Shown in pieces: positions 1 to 10,090 of a DNA stretch of 64,000 bases. The notes beneath the pieces were generated by a model. The model saw only the letters and a list, made by a program, of their open reading frames with translations. It made no database searches and was not told the DNA's origin. The translations under genes were made by a program, and so were the position numbers. The DNA lies in contig NC_059412.1 of NCBI RefSeq assembly GCF_905220565.1, positions 14,294,125 through 14,358,124 of the forward strand, written 5' to 3'. Source of the DNA: Melitaea cinxia (lineage: Eukaryota > Arthropoda > Insecta > Lepidoptera > Nymphalidae). Every line of letters begins with the position of its first letter. Within the stretch, counting starts at the first letter, position 1.

Positions 1-948
1 GCTCTGACGTGCGAGGCGGAGCAGCTGGACCGCGACCTGGTGTGGGCGCAGCTGCTGTCCTCGCGGCAGGCCTGCTTCCTCATGGGGGCCAGCTGCGGCG
101 GCGGCAACATGAAGGTAACTGGCTGTGTGCTCTGACGTGCGAGGCGGAGCAGCTGGACCGCGACCTGGTGTGGGCGCAGCTGCTGTCCTCGCGGCAGGCC
201 TGCTTCCTCATGGGGGCCAGCTGCGGCGGCGGCAACATGAAGGTAACTGGCTGTGTGCTCTGACGTGCGAGGCGGAGCAGCTGGACCGCGACCTGGTGTG
301 GGCGCAGCTGCTGTCCTCGCGGCAGGCCTGCTTCCTCATGGGGGCCAGCTGCGGCGGCGGCAACATGAAGGTAACTGGCTGTGTGCTCTGACGTGCGAGG
401 CGGAGCAGCTGGACCGCGACCTGGTGTGGGCGCAGCTGCTGTCCTCGCGGCAGGCCTGCTTCCTCATGGGGGCCAGCTGCGGCGGCGGCAACATGAAGGT
501 AACTGGCTGTGTGCTCTGACGTGCGAGGCGGAGCAGCTGGACCGCGACCTGGTGTGGGCGCAGCTGCTGTCCTCGCGGCAGGCCTGCTTCCTCATGGGGG
601 CCAGCTGCGGCGGCGGCAACATGAAGGTAACTGGCTGTGTGCTCTGACGTGCGAGGCGGAGCAGCTGGACCGCGACCTGGTGTGGGCGCAGCTGCTGTCC
701 TCGCGGCAGGCCTGCTTCCTCATGGGGGCCAGCTGCGGCGGCGGCAACATGAAGGTAACTGGCTGTGTGCTCTGACGTGCGAGGCGGAGCAGCTGGACCG
801 CGACCTGGTGTGGGCGCAGCTGCTGTCCTCGCGGCAGGCCTGCTTCCTCATGGGGGCCAGCTGCGGCGGCGGCAACATGAAGGTAACTGGCTGTGTGCTC
901 TGACGTGCGAGGCGGAGCAGCTGGACCGCGACCTGGTGTGGGCGCAGC
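1..948 (+). repeat. 128-bp tandem array of a calpain exon plus splice donor
   Basis: Seven full copies start at 1, 129, 257, 385, 513, 641 and 769, and an eighth is cut off at 948. By eye the copies are identical. Each holds the 3' part of a coding exon (offset 1-114, ending ATGAAG), a donor GTAACT and 14 intron bases in total. No clear pyrimidine tract plus AG precedes each copy, so the true acceptor should lie left of the window. Reading through the donor in the coding frame meets TGA a few codons later. Copies after the first are therefore probably intronic. Assembly expansion of a short repeat is an alternative. Confidence 0.97.
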
Positions 949-3900
949 ATATCTTGTGTTGGTGCTATACTGAAATAATCAGAATATTATTATTTGTAAA
1001 TATAAGCACAATTTGATTAATAAAGTCAAGCATAGTAATACAAATGTCTACACAGACTTCTTGGTTTAGAAATTGTTAGTTTAACGAAAAATAAATACAC
1101 GTGGTATCTCAATGTAGAACTCTCCCCTTTAAAGTTTTTCCGAACCCCCACGCCGCCCCCTTTTGAGCCTAATGTGATTAATGGACGAGCCCTAAAATGT
1201 AAATGTATTGTGTGATATGCCGTCAATATGTCAATGATAAAATAATAATTAAAGGTGGACGAGGACGAGTATCAGCGCCTGGGGCTTCGCCCTCGCCATG
1301 CCTACTCCGTGCTGGACGTGGCCGAACTAGGTGGCAGCCCGCCTCTGCGTCTACTGCGCCTACGGAACCCCTGGGGACACTACACGTGGAGAGGCGCCTG
1401 GGCGGCTAACTGCCCGCGCTGGACCGAAGCCCTGCGGAGGGCGCTGCCTCCCACTGCGACACCAGCTGCCGAGCGCGATCAGGGCGTCTTCTGGATTAGT
1501 TTCGATGATGTGCTCAAGTGAGTGTTTCCCCCACCACCGATTTTCTTTTTTGGAATAAGAGACACAAATGCGTGTACAGTACCATGGATATCTGCAGTAT
1601 TAGAGGGATTGCAAAAGCATCGCTTCCTATATAGAATACCGCAATAATTAAAAAGGAAAATTCATTGGCTACTGTTTATTGAGATAGAAATCAGTAGGAT
1701 ATGACTTGTTCGAAATTCGGAGCAGCATCAACCTTTCAGAAGACCACAGCACTGCTTTGCAGTAGTGTTGTGTTCTTGTGGTGAATAAGGAAGACAGAAC
1801 TCCTGGGGAGGTTTTTCGAATTAGGTATATTGCATACCCCTATTACATATTTAAAAAAAAATCCGAATTGTACAAATAGAACAATTGGTATAAAATTTTG
1901 ATACAAATTTTTGCTCAAAAATAATAAATGCGATACTGAACCTGCTGATAAACAATAGAAAATCCATTGATATTTTCAGAAATCGCAAATTGTTCCAATT
2001 TTCTATTTTTTGCATCGAACTTCGAATGACCCGAAAATTCGAGTTATTCGATTCGAACGATATTTGCACACCCTAAACTACCCTAACTGAGGTAGGGCAC
2101 AGCAGGAATTTCCTGCTCAAAATATGGAGCAGCCCGACTGGGGTAGTACCTCGACCTTACAGAAGATCACAGCAAAATAATACTGTTTTCAAGCAGTATT
2201 GTGTTCCTGTTGGTGAGTAAGGTGACCAGAGCTCCTGGGGGGATTGGGGATTGGGTCGGTAACGTGCTTGCGATGCTTCTGGCGTTGCAGGCGTCTATAA
2301 GCTACGGTAATCGCTTACCATCAGGTGAGCCGTACGCTTGTTTGCCGACCTAGTGACATAAAAAAACCCTACTTTTTAATGTAAAAAAAAAAAAAAACTT
2401 TCGCTCCTGACTTCTGGCCCACGGAACCAGCCACCAATACACCCTCGCGCCCCCAGATACTTCGACTGCATCGACATCTGCAAGGTGCGCGTGGGCTGGC
2501 ACGAGGTGCGGCTGGCGGGCATCCTGCCGCCGCTGTCGTCCACGCGCCACCTCACGTGCCTGCTGCTCACCGCCGCGCAGCCCACCGAGGTGGACTTCAC
2601 GCTGTTCCAGGAGGGCCAGAGGTGCGTACCTTGCACGCGCTCCGGACACTGGGATGAGATACACTTCAGCCTGTAACATCCCGTTACTAGCCAAAGGCCT
2701 CATTCCCATCTCGTTCCCCATGTTAGGAAAAGGATCAGAGCTTAATCCACCCCACGTGCTCCGGAGACTGGGATGAGATACACTTCAGCCTGTAACATCC
2801 CGTTACTAGGCAAAAGCCTCATTCCCATCTCGTTCCCCATATTAGGAAAAGGATCAGAGCTTAATCCACCCCACATGCTCTGGAGACTAGGATGAGATAA
2901 ACTTCAGCCAACAAGATCCCATTACTAGGCAAAGGCCTCATTCCCATATAGTTCCCCATGTTAGGATCAGAGCTTAATCCACCCCACATGTTCTGGAGAC
3001 TAGGATGAGATACACTTTAGCCTGTAACATCCCATTACTAGGCAAAGACCTCATTCCCATATCGTTCCCCATGTTAGGAAAAGGATCAGAACTTAATCCA
3101 CCACGCTGCTCCAATGCGGGTTGGCGGATATATTCCCTACTATGAGTAACGATCGTTATGAGGTGTGCACGATAACAACCGGGACCGACGGGTTAACGTG
3201 TTCTCCGAGGCGCGGTGGGGAGATCCACAGGGACTAACAACCAGACCAGAAATAAATATTGGTATAAACACAAATATCCACTCCAAGCGGGAATCGAAGC
3301 CGTGATCGTCGGTGTTTTAGGCGCCGCCGACACGGCACACGTAACGTTACACCAGAGTGGTTGTCGGGAGGATGAGATAGTCATAAGTTTATTGCAGGCA
3401 CCCTGCCAGATGGGGCACAGGTCGGTTTTGAACATTTTATGCACAAAAAGAATCGAAGATTGAAGTGTTTTAAGGGTTACCGCACGTTCAGCAATGTTTT
3501 AGTTTATTTATAACGAAATTCTTATTTGCCTGATGCACAGATTTCTTATGCGTTTGCCTCATGCGGATGACGTCTGTTCTTCCTGCCTATATAATCTTAA
3601 TAAACTTAGGGTTAGATCGACTTTCATTGGGCTTGGATTCCCTCATGATCTTACCTCACATGTCATCTCACTCAACCATAGACTGTACCTTTCAAGTGTT
3701 GAGTTTTATAAGTAGTCGAAACAGTTTTATTTTTTGTAAGAATTTGTGTAAGTTTTTTCATTACAGTCATAGTTTGACTGTTTGAGTATACAATATACCG
3801 TATTCTGATCTGTTTTCGGTTCAAAGACCAAATTGAAAAAAAAAACACTTCTTTTTTTTTCTTTTCAGAAATTCAGCCAAAAGTCAGCGATCTCAGCTAG

Positions 3901-6900
3901 ACCTGTGCGTTGTTGTGTTCAGAACGAAGTCTGGCCCAAGCGCGGAGGTTGGGAAACTTGTAGCTCATAGTAAAAGACAAGTACGTGTGCACTTACCTTA
4001 ACAAAACGTTGATATGAAATTTTTATCATAGTAGGGGAGCCCAAGAAGAAATTTTGGGAAATAGAGCGGCAGAATTATATTAGGCGTGAAACCGTGCGAA
4101 TTTACCTACTACTGAGTACCGTCGTTCATACATGAGAAAATTGCCTATCTAGCCTCTTGAGCTCCCGTGCTTTGTCGACTAATCATTTGAAAAGTGACTA
4201 AAATGCATAAATGTAAGTTAGATATTACGGATTCTGTAGTGTGTATACTTGCATCACTACAATTTTTGTTGGTGTTAAAGTGATGTTAAAACATATAGGC
4301 ATCTTCCTGTTCTATTACTGATTGAATTAACAATATCAGAACTTTAGGATGACGAAAAGTCTTTGTTCATCCAAATTTTCGATTGACTGCATGTCAATTT
4401 TGATTGCAAAAGGTGGAATTATCTTAAAGTAAAAATTGACAAGTATGCTTTTAATTTACATAGAAAGAACTATTTATTACGTTAGTTTTAAATGTGACTG
4501 ACTTATTTTAGTAAATTTTTATTTTATTCAAAATGAATATCAAAGATTTCACAATAGTCCATGCCTTTTGTCAGACATCATGCATAACGATTATCCTAAA
4601 GGCAATTTATTTAATCTAGTAGTCCGCTTAGTGGTCGAAATTCGACCATAAATAATTTAAATTATAAGTTTGAACATTAAACAAAAGAGTATATATGCGT
4701 CTGTGTGTCAAATATAGACGCTAGTGTGTTATGTTTTTTATTAATTAAAAAAAAGTTTTATCTTTACGTATTAATATATAGATGTTTGATCTTACAGGTC
4801 CGAGGTTTTGTCGGCTGTCATAAAATGTTAGAAAAGGGCTTCTACCTCGTAGTATGTCTGGCTTTCAACCACTGGCACACTGGCCTAGAACTGGCGGATA
4901 GTTCAGCTTGGCCTAGACACGTTCTGGCGGCCCATTCCTCTAAACCACTCACCGTGGAACGGCCGTCCCTCCATCCTCATATCCTGGCCGATGCCATTAT
5001 TGGCTTGACCTTGGCTAGAGGTCAGAGGCATGAAGGTCGACAAGGCATGACAGCGTATTATTTGACCAAGGTAAGTTTTGAAGTGAAAATGTTTCTATCA
5101 TTTATGTTGAGCTGATTGATGAGGTAATATTTATATTTTGTTTCGAACTAATATAGACTAAACACAAAGGAAAATATGTGTAATCACTTAATACCAATAT
5201 TTATGTTGTTAGTTCCCATCTGAACTAAATCAACGAGAACTGTGCTGGATCATTACATTTTTAATCACTAGTAATTTAAATAAAAACATTCCACCATTTA
5301 TTCGCACCATATTTATTCTGTGTATAGACTGCCAGTGTATTGAAATGAAATGAAAATGAATCCGCCTTCAAGATAAGTGAATTAAATAAACGGACGCCTT
5401 TAACATATTTTCTTAAGGGGTCTAACTTTTCTCCCGTTACGAATAAGCCTCCGATGACCTATACAAACAACCGCTCTGGTGTAGTAATGCGTGTAGGCCC
5501 CAAAATCATCGACGGTTTGCGGGTTTGATTCCCGCTCGGGTTGGATATTTGTATTTTGTACGAATATTTCTTTCCGGTTTGGATTTCTTACCACCGTGCC
5601 TCGGAGAGCATGTTAAGCCGTCGGTCCCGGTTATCATAAATACCTGATAGTGATCGTTACTCATAGTAGAGAATATGTCCGCCAACCCGCATTGGAGCAG
5701 CGTGGTGGATTAATTACCAATCCTTCTCCTATGTGGGGAAGGCCTATGTTCAGTAGTGAGATGTTATAGTCTGAATGGAATGACATATTGTTGATTATTT
5801 TGTTTCAGGGCTGGGCGGGGCTGGTGGTAATGGTCGAGAACAGACACACGGACAAATGGATACATGTGAAGTGTGACTGTCAGGAGAGTTACAATGTAGT
5901 GTCCACTCGTGGTGAATTGAAGACTATTGATTCTGTACCGCCGTTACACAGGTAAGAGAAAAAGAATGTTGATTTTTTATGTTTTTGAGATTGTACTCTG
6001 TACTCTTTTGGCGCGCTAGGGAAAAATGAAGCGAGTAAATTTTTACGATGCGTACGCACACCGTCACACAAAACAGTCGCCGTGAAGTTAGCTAGTCGAG
6101 AAAGAAGAATTTAGCAATGTGAAATTAGCAGGGCAATGAAGTATAACTTCTAAGTGTTAGTGCCCCGGCGAACGTTAAATTACGACAAAGTAGACTGTAT
6201 ATAAAAACTATGTAAAAAATTATGCAGTATATGGGGTAGGTTAACAAAACATTTGAGATATGCAAGCATGTTTGTGCGCATAATGCGGGTACATGTTCAA
6301 TACCGTGCGGACAACACGCTCACTGACAGGTTTATAAACATATACAGTATGTTTACTGATTCGATATAATTTAAAAATAAAAATAAAAAATAAAATAGCT
6401 GAATATATCTGGTTTATTAGCCGTTCCGGGAACATAAACGTGAATGCATCAAATATTAAATAGATCGTGTCAGGCTTAGAATCAAAGGGTCGCTGGCGTG
6501 TCGTAGCTCGAGCCGCCGCTGTCTTCGCTCCGATGGTGGGGCTGTCCGTGCGTCTCTCGCCGCGCACCGCGCTCGTGGCGTTGCGTTAGTCCGCAACATT
6601 TAATGTCACACATTTTTTTATTTGAATATAGAAGTGTGGATGTATATGGTTCTGTATAACGTGAAGCTAATTGTGTTATCACGTCTAGATTAGGATTAGA
6701 ATGTATGTTGTGTATGTGTGAATGTATTGGCGCGTACGCTGATGCAATTGCTCATAAGTTTGTGCGTGAAAGGGTGTGTTTAATACTGTAATAAAATGTC
6801 ATATTTTTTGTTATTTTAGTAAGAACGTAATACTGCAACTCGACGATAGATGTCTCTGTACGCAATTGAATCGCGTTAACGTTTTGTTTTACGTTGTGCA

Positions 6901-7783
6901 TATATGGGTCTCCATACAAAATTGTATTGCCTTATGTTCATTGTAATAAATGGTCATCACCTTGTAAACGGCGTATTTATACTGTAAATCCCGTAGTATT
7001 GGTGTAGTTTTTTTGGACGTGTTGTACAGGGTGTGTGCGTACTTGCAAGTATGCTTATGTGTGTGCGTACTCGAAGTATGCTTATGTGTGTGCGTACTTG
7101 CAAGTATGCTTATGTGTGTGCGTACTCGAAGTATGCTTATGTGTGTGCGTACTTGCAAGTATGCTTATTTGTGTGCGTACTTGCAAGTATGCTTATGTGC
7201 GTGCGTACTTGCAAGTATGCTTATGTGTGTGCGTACTCGAAGTATGCTTATGTGTGTGCGTACTTGCAAGTATGCTTATTTGTGTGCGTACTTGCAAGTA
7301 TGCTTATTTGTGTGCGTACTTGCAAGTATGCTTATGTGTGTGTGTACTTGCAAGTATGTTTAAGTGTTTGCGCGTGTGAGTGTTTGTTCGTTTAGTGGTA
7401 TAAAATTAAATATACATAATCATCTAAATGCAAAGTTTAACAATTAATGTTCCCGTTTGATAAGCCTCTCATCCATCGCACTAATGAAACGTTTTAGTAA
7501 AGGCAAGCGATAGCAGTATTTTCCAATGTCGGAAACTTCCCAAACGGCCACCGAGCCCAAGCCCCACCGCACTGACCGCGCCCGCCCCCGCAGACAGGTG
7601 ATCATCGTGCTGACGCAGCTGGAGGGCAGCGGCGGCTTCTCCATCGCGCACCGCCTCACGCACCGCCTGGCGGCCGCCGCGCGCCTGCACGACTGGGCGC
7701 CGCGCGCCGACGACGCGCCCAAGCACCGCCCGCCGCTGGCGCGCCGGCTCAGCGGCCTGCACGCGCCGCGCCTCATCACCTAG
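1..7783 (+). CDS. sol: sol-type calpain (calpain-15-like), C-terminal part, spliced gene
   Basis: Partial gene for a small-optic-lobes family cysteine protease (calpain-D, CAPN15 in mammals). Seven exons are visible: the last complete array copy ending at 882 (or an equivalent earlier copy), 1255-1517, 2457-2621, 3869-3980, 4798-5070, 5809-5951 and 7594-7783. All junctions are GT-AG and the codon phases match at each join. The first visible exon carries LMGASCGGGNMK. The second carries GLRPRHAYSVLDV, with the catalytic His codon at 1297-1299, and RNPWGHYTWRGAW, with the catalytic Asn codon at 1366-1368. The catalytic Cys and the N-terminal zinc fingers known in this family lie off the left edge. 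Exons from 2457 on encode the C-terminal SOL-homology region. In Drosophila sol is needed for optic lobe development; that role is family knowledge and is not shown here. Confidence in the family is high because the core motifs are near-invariant. Confidence 0.93.
769..882 (+). CDS. sol: calpain exon, last complete array copy (5' boundary uncertain)
   Basis: It encodes DRDLVWAQLLSSRQ and LMGASCGGGNMK, then donor GTAACT at 883. It joins in phase 0 to the exon at 1255. Which of the identical copies is spliced cannot be decided here. The 5' limit given is the start of the repeat unit, not a proven acceptor. Confidence 0.55.
1255..1517 (+). CDS. sol: calpain exon with catalytic His and Asn
   Basis: It is flanked by acceptor AAAG and donor GTGAGT at 1518. 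It is 263 nt long, starts in phase 0 and leaves two bases of a Lys codon. It encodes the second half of the protease core with the HAYSVL and RNPWG motifs that hold the catalytic His and Asn. A weak pyrimidine tract precedes the acceptor, but the join to GNMK before it and to YFDC after it fits the family. Confidence 0.92.
1698..1813 (+). repeat. degenerate copy of interspersed family C
   Basis: It matches the 2086-2367 element loosely: GGAGCAGC, then CAGAAGACCACAGCA, TTGTGTTCTTGTGGTGA and CTCCTGGGGAGG in the same order. The copy is older and shorter and lies in the intron after the His/Asn exon. Confidence 0.6.
2086..2367 (+). repeat. interspersed repeat family C, long copy
   Basis: It runs from ACTGAGGTAGGGCACAGCAG to GCCGACCTAGTGACAT plus an A run. 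The stretch TTGCAGGCGTCTATAAGC followed by CTTACCATCAGGTGAGCCG is common in moth and butterfly repeats, and the A-rich end suggests a retroposon 3' tail. It lies just upstream of the exon at 2457. Other copies lie at 20811, 28494, 29929, 37735, 41550 and 56856. Confidence 0.75.
2457..2621 (+). CDS. sol: calpain exon, start of SOL-homology region
   Basis: Acceptor CCCCCAG and donor GTGCGT (2622) bound a 165-nt exon. Its first base completes a Lys codon and its last two bases start an Arg codon. It encodes YFDCIDICKVRVGWHEVRL and a following Leu-rich stretch. Its GC content is far above that of the surrounding intron. Confidence 0.92.
2638..3113 (-). repeat. about 119-bp tandem array built from a SINE tail
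   Basis: Four direct copies start near 2638, 2757, 2876 and 2989. Each contains CTTCAGCCTGTAACATCCC-like text, then GATCAGAGCTTAATCCACC. This is the 3' tail of the SINE that follows at 3100-3366 in the - orientation. Successive copies differ by point changes and small gaps (third copy about 113 bp). The array begins 17 bases after the donor of the 2457 exon. Confidence 0.9.
3100..3366 (-). mobile_element. tRNA-derived SINE, head type 2
   Basis: In the - orientation it starts near 3360 with a box-A-like CTCTGGTGTAAC and a box B GGCTTCGATTCCCGC. The shared SINE body follows (CCGCGCCTCGGAGAACACG, GTCGGTCCCGGTTGTTATC, ATCCGCCAACCCGCATTGG). Its tail is the unit amplified in the adjacent tandem array. 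Confidence 0.85.
3869..3980 (+). CDS. sol: calpain exon, SOL-homology region
   Basis: A long T tract and TTTTCAG precede it, and donor GTACGT follows at 3981. It is 112 nt long: one base completes Arg, then 37 codons including LDLCVVVFRTKSGPSAEV. Joining the upstream and downstream exons keeps the frame open. Confidence 0.9.
4798..5070 (+). CDS. sol: calpain exon, SOL-homology region
   Basis: It has acceptor CTTACAG and donor GTAAGT, 91 codons in phase 0. It encodes RGFVGCHKMLEKGFYLVVCL and later TVERPSLHPHILADAIIGL, which are conserved-looking hydrophobic strands of the C-terminal domain. Confidence 0.92.
5464..5776 (+). mobile_element. tRNA-derived SINE, head type 2
   Basis: The head CCGCTCTGGTGTAGTAATGC and box B GCGGGTTTGATTCCCGC are followed by the common body (GTGCCTCGGAGAGCATG, CGTCGGTCCCGG, ATCGTTACTCATAGTAG) and a tail ending near GATGTTATAGTCTGAA. 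It is nearly full length and lies in the intron before the 5809 exon. Confidence 0.88.
5809..5951 (+). CDS. sol: calpain exon, SOL-homology region
   Basis: It has acceptor TGTTTCAG and donor GTAAGA, 143 nt starting in phase 0 and leaving two bases of an Arg codon. It encodes GWAGLVVMVENRHTDKWIHV followed by a short acidic stretch. Confidence 0.92.
6005..6150. repeat. dispersed repeat, pair with 60965-61105
   Basis: GCGAGTAAATTTTTACGATGC, CGCACACCGTCACA, GAAGTTAGCTAG and GGCAATGAAGTATA occur in the same order as at 60965-61105. Neither copy codes for protein. The family is unknown to me. Confidence 0.7.
7031..7366. repeat. 27/28-bp minisatellite in the last calpain intron
   Basis: About a dozen head-to-tail copies of TGCGTACTTGCAAGTATGC plus TTATGTGTG, mixed with a variant containing TACTCGAAGTATG that is one base shorter. 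It is mostly GT-rich. All three forward frames are open across it because the unit has no stop on that strand, so the frames are not evidence of a gene. Confidence 0.95.
7594..7783 (+). CDS. sol: calpain terminal exon
   Basis: Acceptor CCCCGCAG is followed by a base completing Arg and then QVIIVLTQLEGSGGFSIAHR. The last residues are GLHAPRLIT and stop TAG at 7781-7783. It is very GC-rich, with an Ala/Arg/His-rich linker before the end, unlike the AT-rich surroundings. Confidence 0.92.
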
Positions 7784-8166
7784 GGCGCTGGGGCGCTAGG
7801 GCTAGTGCGCTAGGGAGCTAGGGAGCTAGTGCGCTAGGGCGCTAGGGAGCTAGTGCGCTAGGGAGCTAGTGCGCTAGGGCGCTAGGGAGCTAGTGCGCTA
7901 GGGAGCTAGGGAGCTAGTGCGCTAGGGCGCTAGGGAGCTAGTGCGCTAGGGAGCTAGTGCGCTAGGGAGCTAGTGCGCTAGGGAGCTAGGGAGCTAGTGC
8001 GCTAGGGAGCTAGTGCGCTAGGGCGCTAGGGAGCTAGTGCGCTAGGGAGCTAGTGCGCTAGGGAGCTAGTGCGCTAGGGAGCTAGGGAGCTAGTGCGCTA
8101 GGGCGCTAGGGAGCTAGTGCGCTAGGGAGCTAGTGCGCTAGGGAGCTAGGGAGCTAGTGCGCTAGG
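7784..8166. repeat. CTAG-rich minisatellite starting at the calpain stop codon
   Basis: Irregular tandem copies of GCGCTAGGGAGCTAGT and shorter GCGCTAGGG units fill the start of the 3'UTR. The first unit overlaps the stop codon context CCTAGGGCGCTGG, which looks like the seed. The words GCGC, AGCT and CTAG are each self-complementary. Confidence 0.95.
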
Positions 8167-8182
8167 GCTGCCCTGTGGCTCC

Positions 8183-8240
8183 CCCACCGCGCACCGCCTC
8201 ACGCACCGCCGTGCGCCTGCACGACTGTACTCATCACCCA
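8183..8240 (+). pseudogene. decayed partial copy of the calpain terminal exon
   Basis: CGCGCACCGCCTCACGCACC, then GCGCCTGCACGACTG and CTCATCACC occur in the same order as in the terminal exon near 7641-7781, with the intervening codons deleted. It has no useful reading frame. The CTAG minisatellite sits between the real exon end and this copy. Confidence 0.75.
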
Positions 8241-8375
8241 GGGGGCTGCTGGTGGCGCGGAGCGGGTGGGGGCGGAGCACGAGAGAGGGGCGAGCGAGCG
8301 TTGCCTTTCTCTCTTTATCTCCTAGCTGGTTGTATTATGCGGAAGTTTTACTTTAGTCGTATACTCTGAAACACA
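8240..8375 (+). repeat. dispersed repeat family R
   Basis: GAGAGAGGGGCGAGCGAGC, CTTTCTCTCTTTATCTCC and GCGGAAGTTTTACTTTAGTCG, ending with ACACTCGTTT. Copies lie at 26690-26835 (opposite strand), 35875-36055 and 54190-54385. It is non-coding. Confidence 0.6.
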
Positions 8376-8392
8376 CTCGTTTTTTTTTTTTT

Positions 8393-8398
8393 AATAAA
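8393..8398 (+). terminator. sol: candidate poly(A) signal of the calpain gene
   Basis: This is the first AATAAA after the stop codon, about 610 nt downstream, following the minisatellite. A T-rich stretch follows. Its use cannot be shown without transcript data. Confidence 0.4.
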
Positions 8399-8525
8399 AT
8401 TATAAACCAATTTTTTTCTAGTACATGTGACTTCTGACATCCTGACTGTGTAAACGAGGCGATCTAAAAAGGGTCTACATACAAAAATATGTCGTTTTTT
8501 TTTTCAAAAAAAAAAAATTCAATCT

Positions 8526-8628
8526 GTGTAACATCTCCCTGCTGGGAGTAAAGTTGTTTCTCGTGTAGGAGAAGAATCGGAGCTTAATCCACCGCGCTGC
8601 TAAACTGTGGTTGGCAAACATCACGTTT
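8526..8628 (-). mobile_element. SINE tail fragment
   Basis: TAACATCTCCCTGCTGGGAG, GGAGAAGAATCGGAGCTTAATCC and a diverged GCTGC...GGTTGG match the shared SINE tail in - orientation. The head is missing. Confidence 0.7.
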
Positions 8629-9728
8629 CAATTAAACTCTACCGTTATTGTATATTTATATATGTTAAAATGCTACTGAGTAAGTAGTCATGACTCGACC
8701 CTTATTTTTAGGTAATCATTTTAAAAAATATATCTTTCTTGAATTTGTCTGCGCTGATTTTGATTTAACTTTATCTAGTTTCTTGTAGCATAATATCGTT
8801 TTTTTTTTTTTAGTATAGACCATTAATAATGACGAAACAACAGTTGACGGTAACGGCAGATTTTTTTTTTGTAATAGCGACTGCTACAACAATTCGGTCG
8901 CTGCAATTATAATATCTTTCATTGAAAAAAGGTCACAAAGCTTAAAGTGCTCAAACTCTTATCATAAGCATTAATTAACGCTAAAAGCCTAATTATCACT
9001 TGCTTTACATAAGCAAAAAATATCAAATCAACAGTATTAATATTTAATTACTATTATTAATTTTAAATGTAAACTCATGTAGATATATCGAAGTAAGAAA
9101 ATTTTATTTTATTTCGAATGAGGCTAAATATACGATGATTTAACTAGAACTGGCACAACTTGTTCACAAACTGATGGAATATTATTATACATAGTGTTAA
9201 AATGACGTTTTTGCATTAAATAAATAAAAGACCAAAATGTAATTCTAAGAGGTTTCGATTTTAATTCGTCACACATGCACTTTTTTCGTTCTTAATCTCC
9301 AGAAGCAATTATGAAAATTGCATTAGATTTGACTTATGTTAATATTTAATAAAAATCAAACAACTTCGAAACTAACTTTTGAAGATATCTACAATACAAA
9401 TGACAAAATAATTTGACAAAATAAAGCATAAAAAATACATTTTACACACATATTTCAAATTTAATATTAAATCTGACTGTCTATTGTGTAAAAACTATGA
9501 CAAAAACGAACTCAAAATGCAACATTTGATCATAAGTATGATGAAAAACCGTGACTCCCGTGACCATGGTTACTGTATCCGTAACATCGGGTATCTAAAA
9601 AACTTTATGAACCGCGATAATTCGTAAAAGTTGTTTCATTATAAGTGAAATTCGCGTAACCATTAGAAAATAATAATGAAAATTATTCAAAGATCAATAA
9701 CTAAAAACATGACTACGTGACACTAAAT

Positions 9729-9907
9729 CAGAGGTGTCAAACTCAATTTTGAAGAGGATCATATGTTTTAGAATGTGTAGGTGGGCAAGATTCAAACAAA
9801 AAAAAAAAAAAAACTGAATTATTCATCATGAATCATGAATAGAGGGAAGTCATGATTCTTCCTTCTGTGACACACTGCGATCGCGGGCCGTATCTTTGAC
9901 ATCCCTG
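9729..9907. mobile_element. hAT-like non-autonomous element (MITE)
   Basis: The left end CAGAGGTGTCAAACTC and the inverted right end (CAGGGATGTCAAAG on the other strand) share 11 of the first 13 bases. The flanks CACTAAAT and ACCTAGAT could be a decayed 8-bp target duplication, the length made by hAT transposases. There is an internal A run and no ORF. Confidence 0.65.
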
Positions 9908-10090
9908 ACCTAGATTATATGACCACTACGATTATCTATACACTATTCAGGCAGCCGTGAGATACAATGTAAACTAATAAAATAACTCTTTAAATGTCAC
10001 GATTGATGAAGTGTATTTTGTAATTTTATTGTATATTATGGAATATTTTGTTAATATATTTTTATAGTTTTAATTTCTGTTTTTATTTAT

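Noticed and set aside
125..903. Series of 88-residue frames in the 128-bp array
   Set aside because: They are the calpain exon read through its splice donor into the next copy. The continuation after GGGNMK is intron and unit-junction sequence, not protein.
6889..7158. - strand HTHKHT-repeat frame
   Set aside because: It is the reverse of the GT-rich minisatellite.
7013..7395. Three overlapping Cys/Val/Tyr-rich frames of about 115-120 residues
   Set aside because: They arise from a 27/28-bp minisatellite without forward stops. All three frames are equally open, so none is a gene.
7444..7779. Ala/Arg-rich frames on the - strand over the last calpain exon
   Set aside because: GC-rich coding sequence opens long antisense frames. 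The + strand exon has consistent splicing and the right stop.
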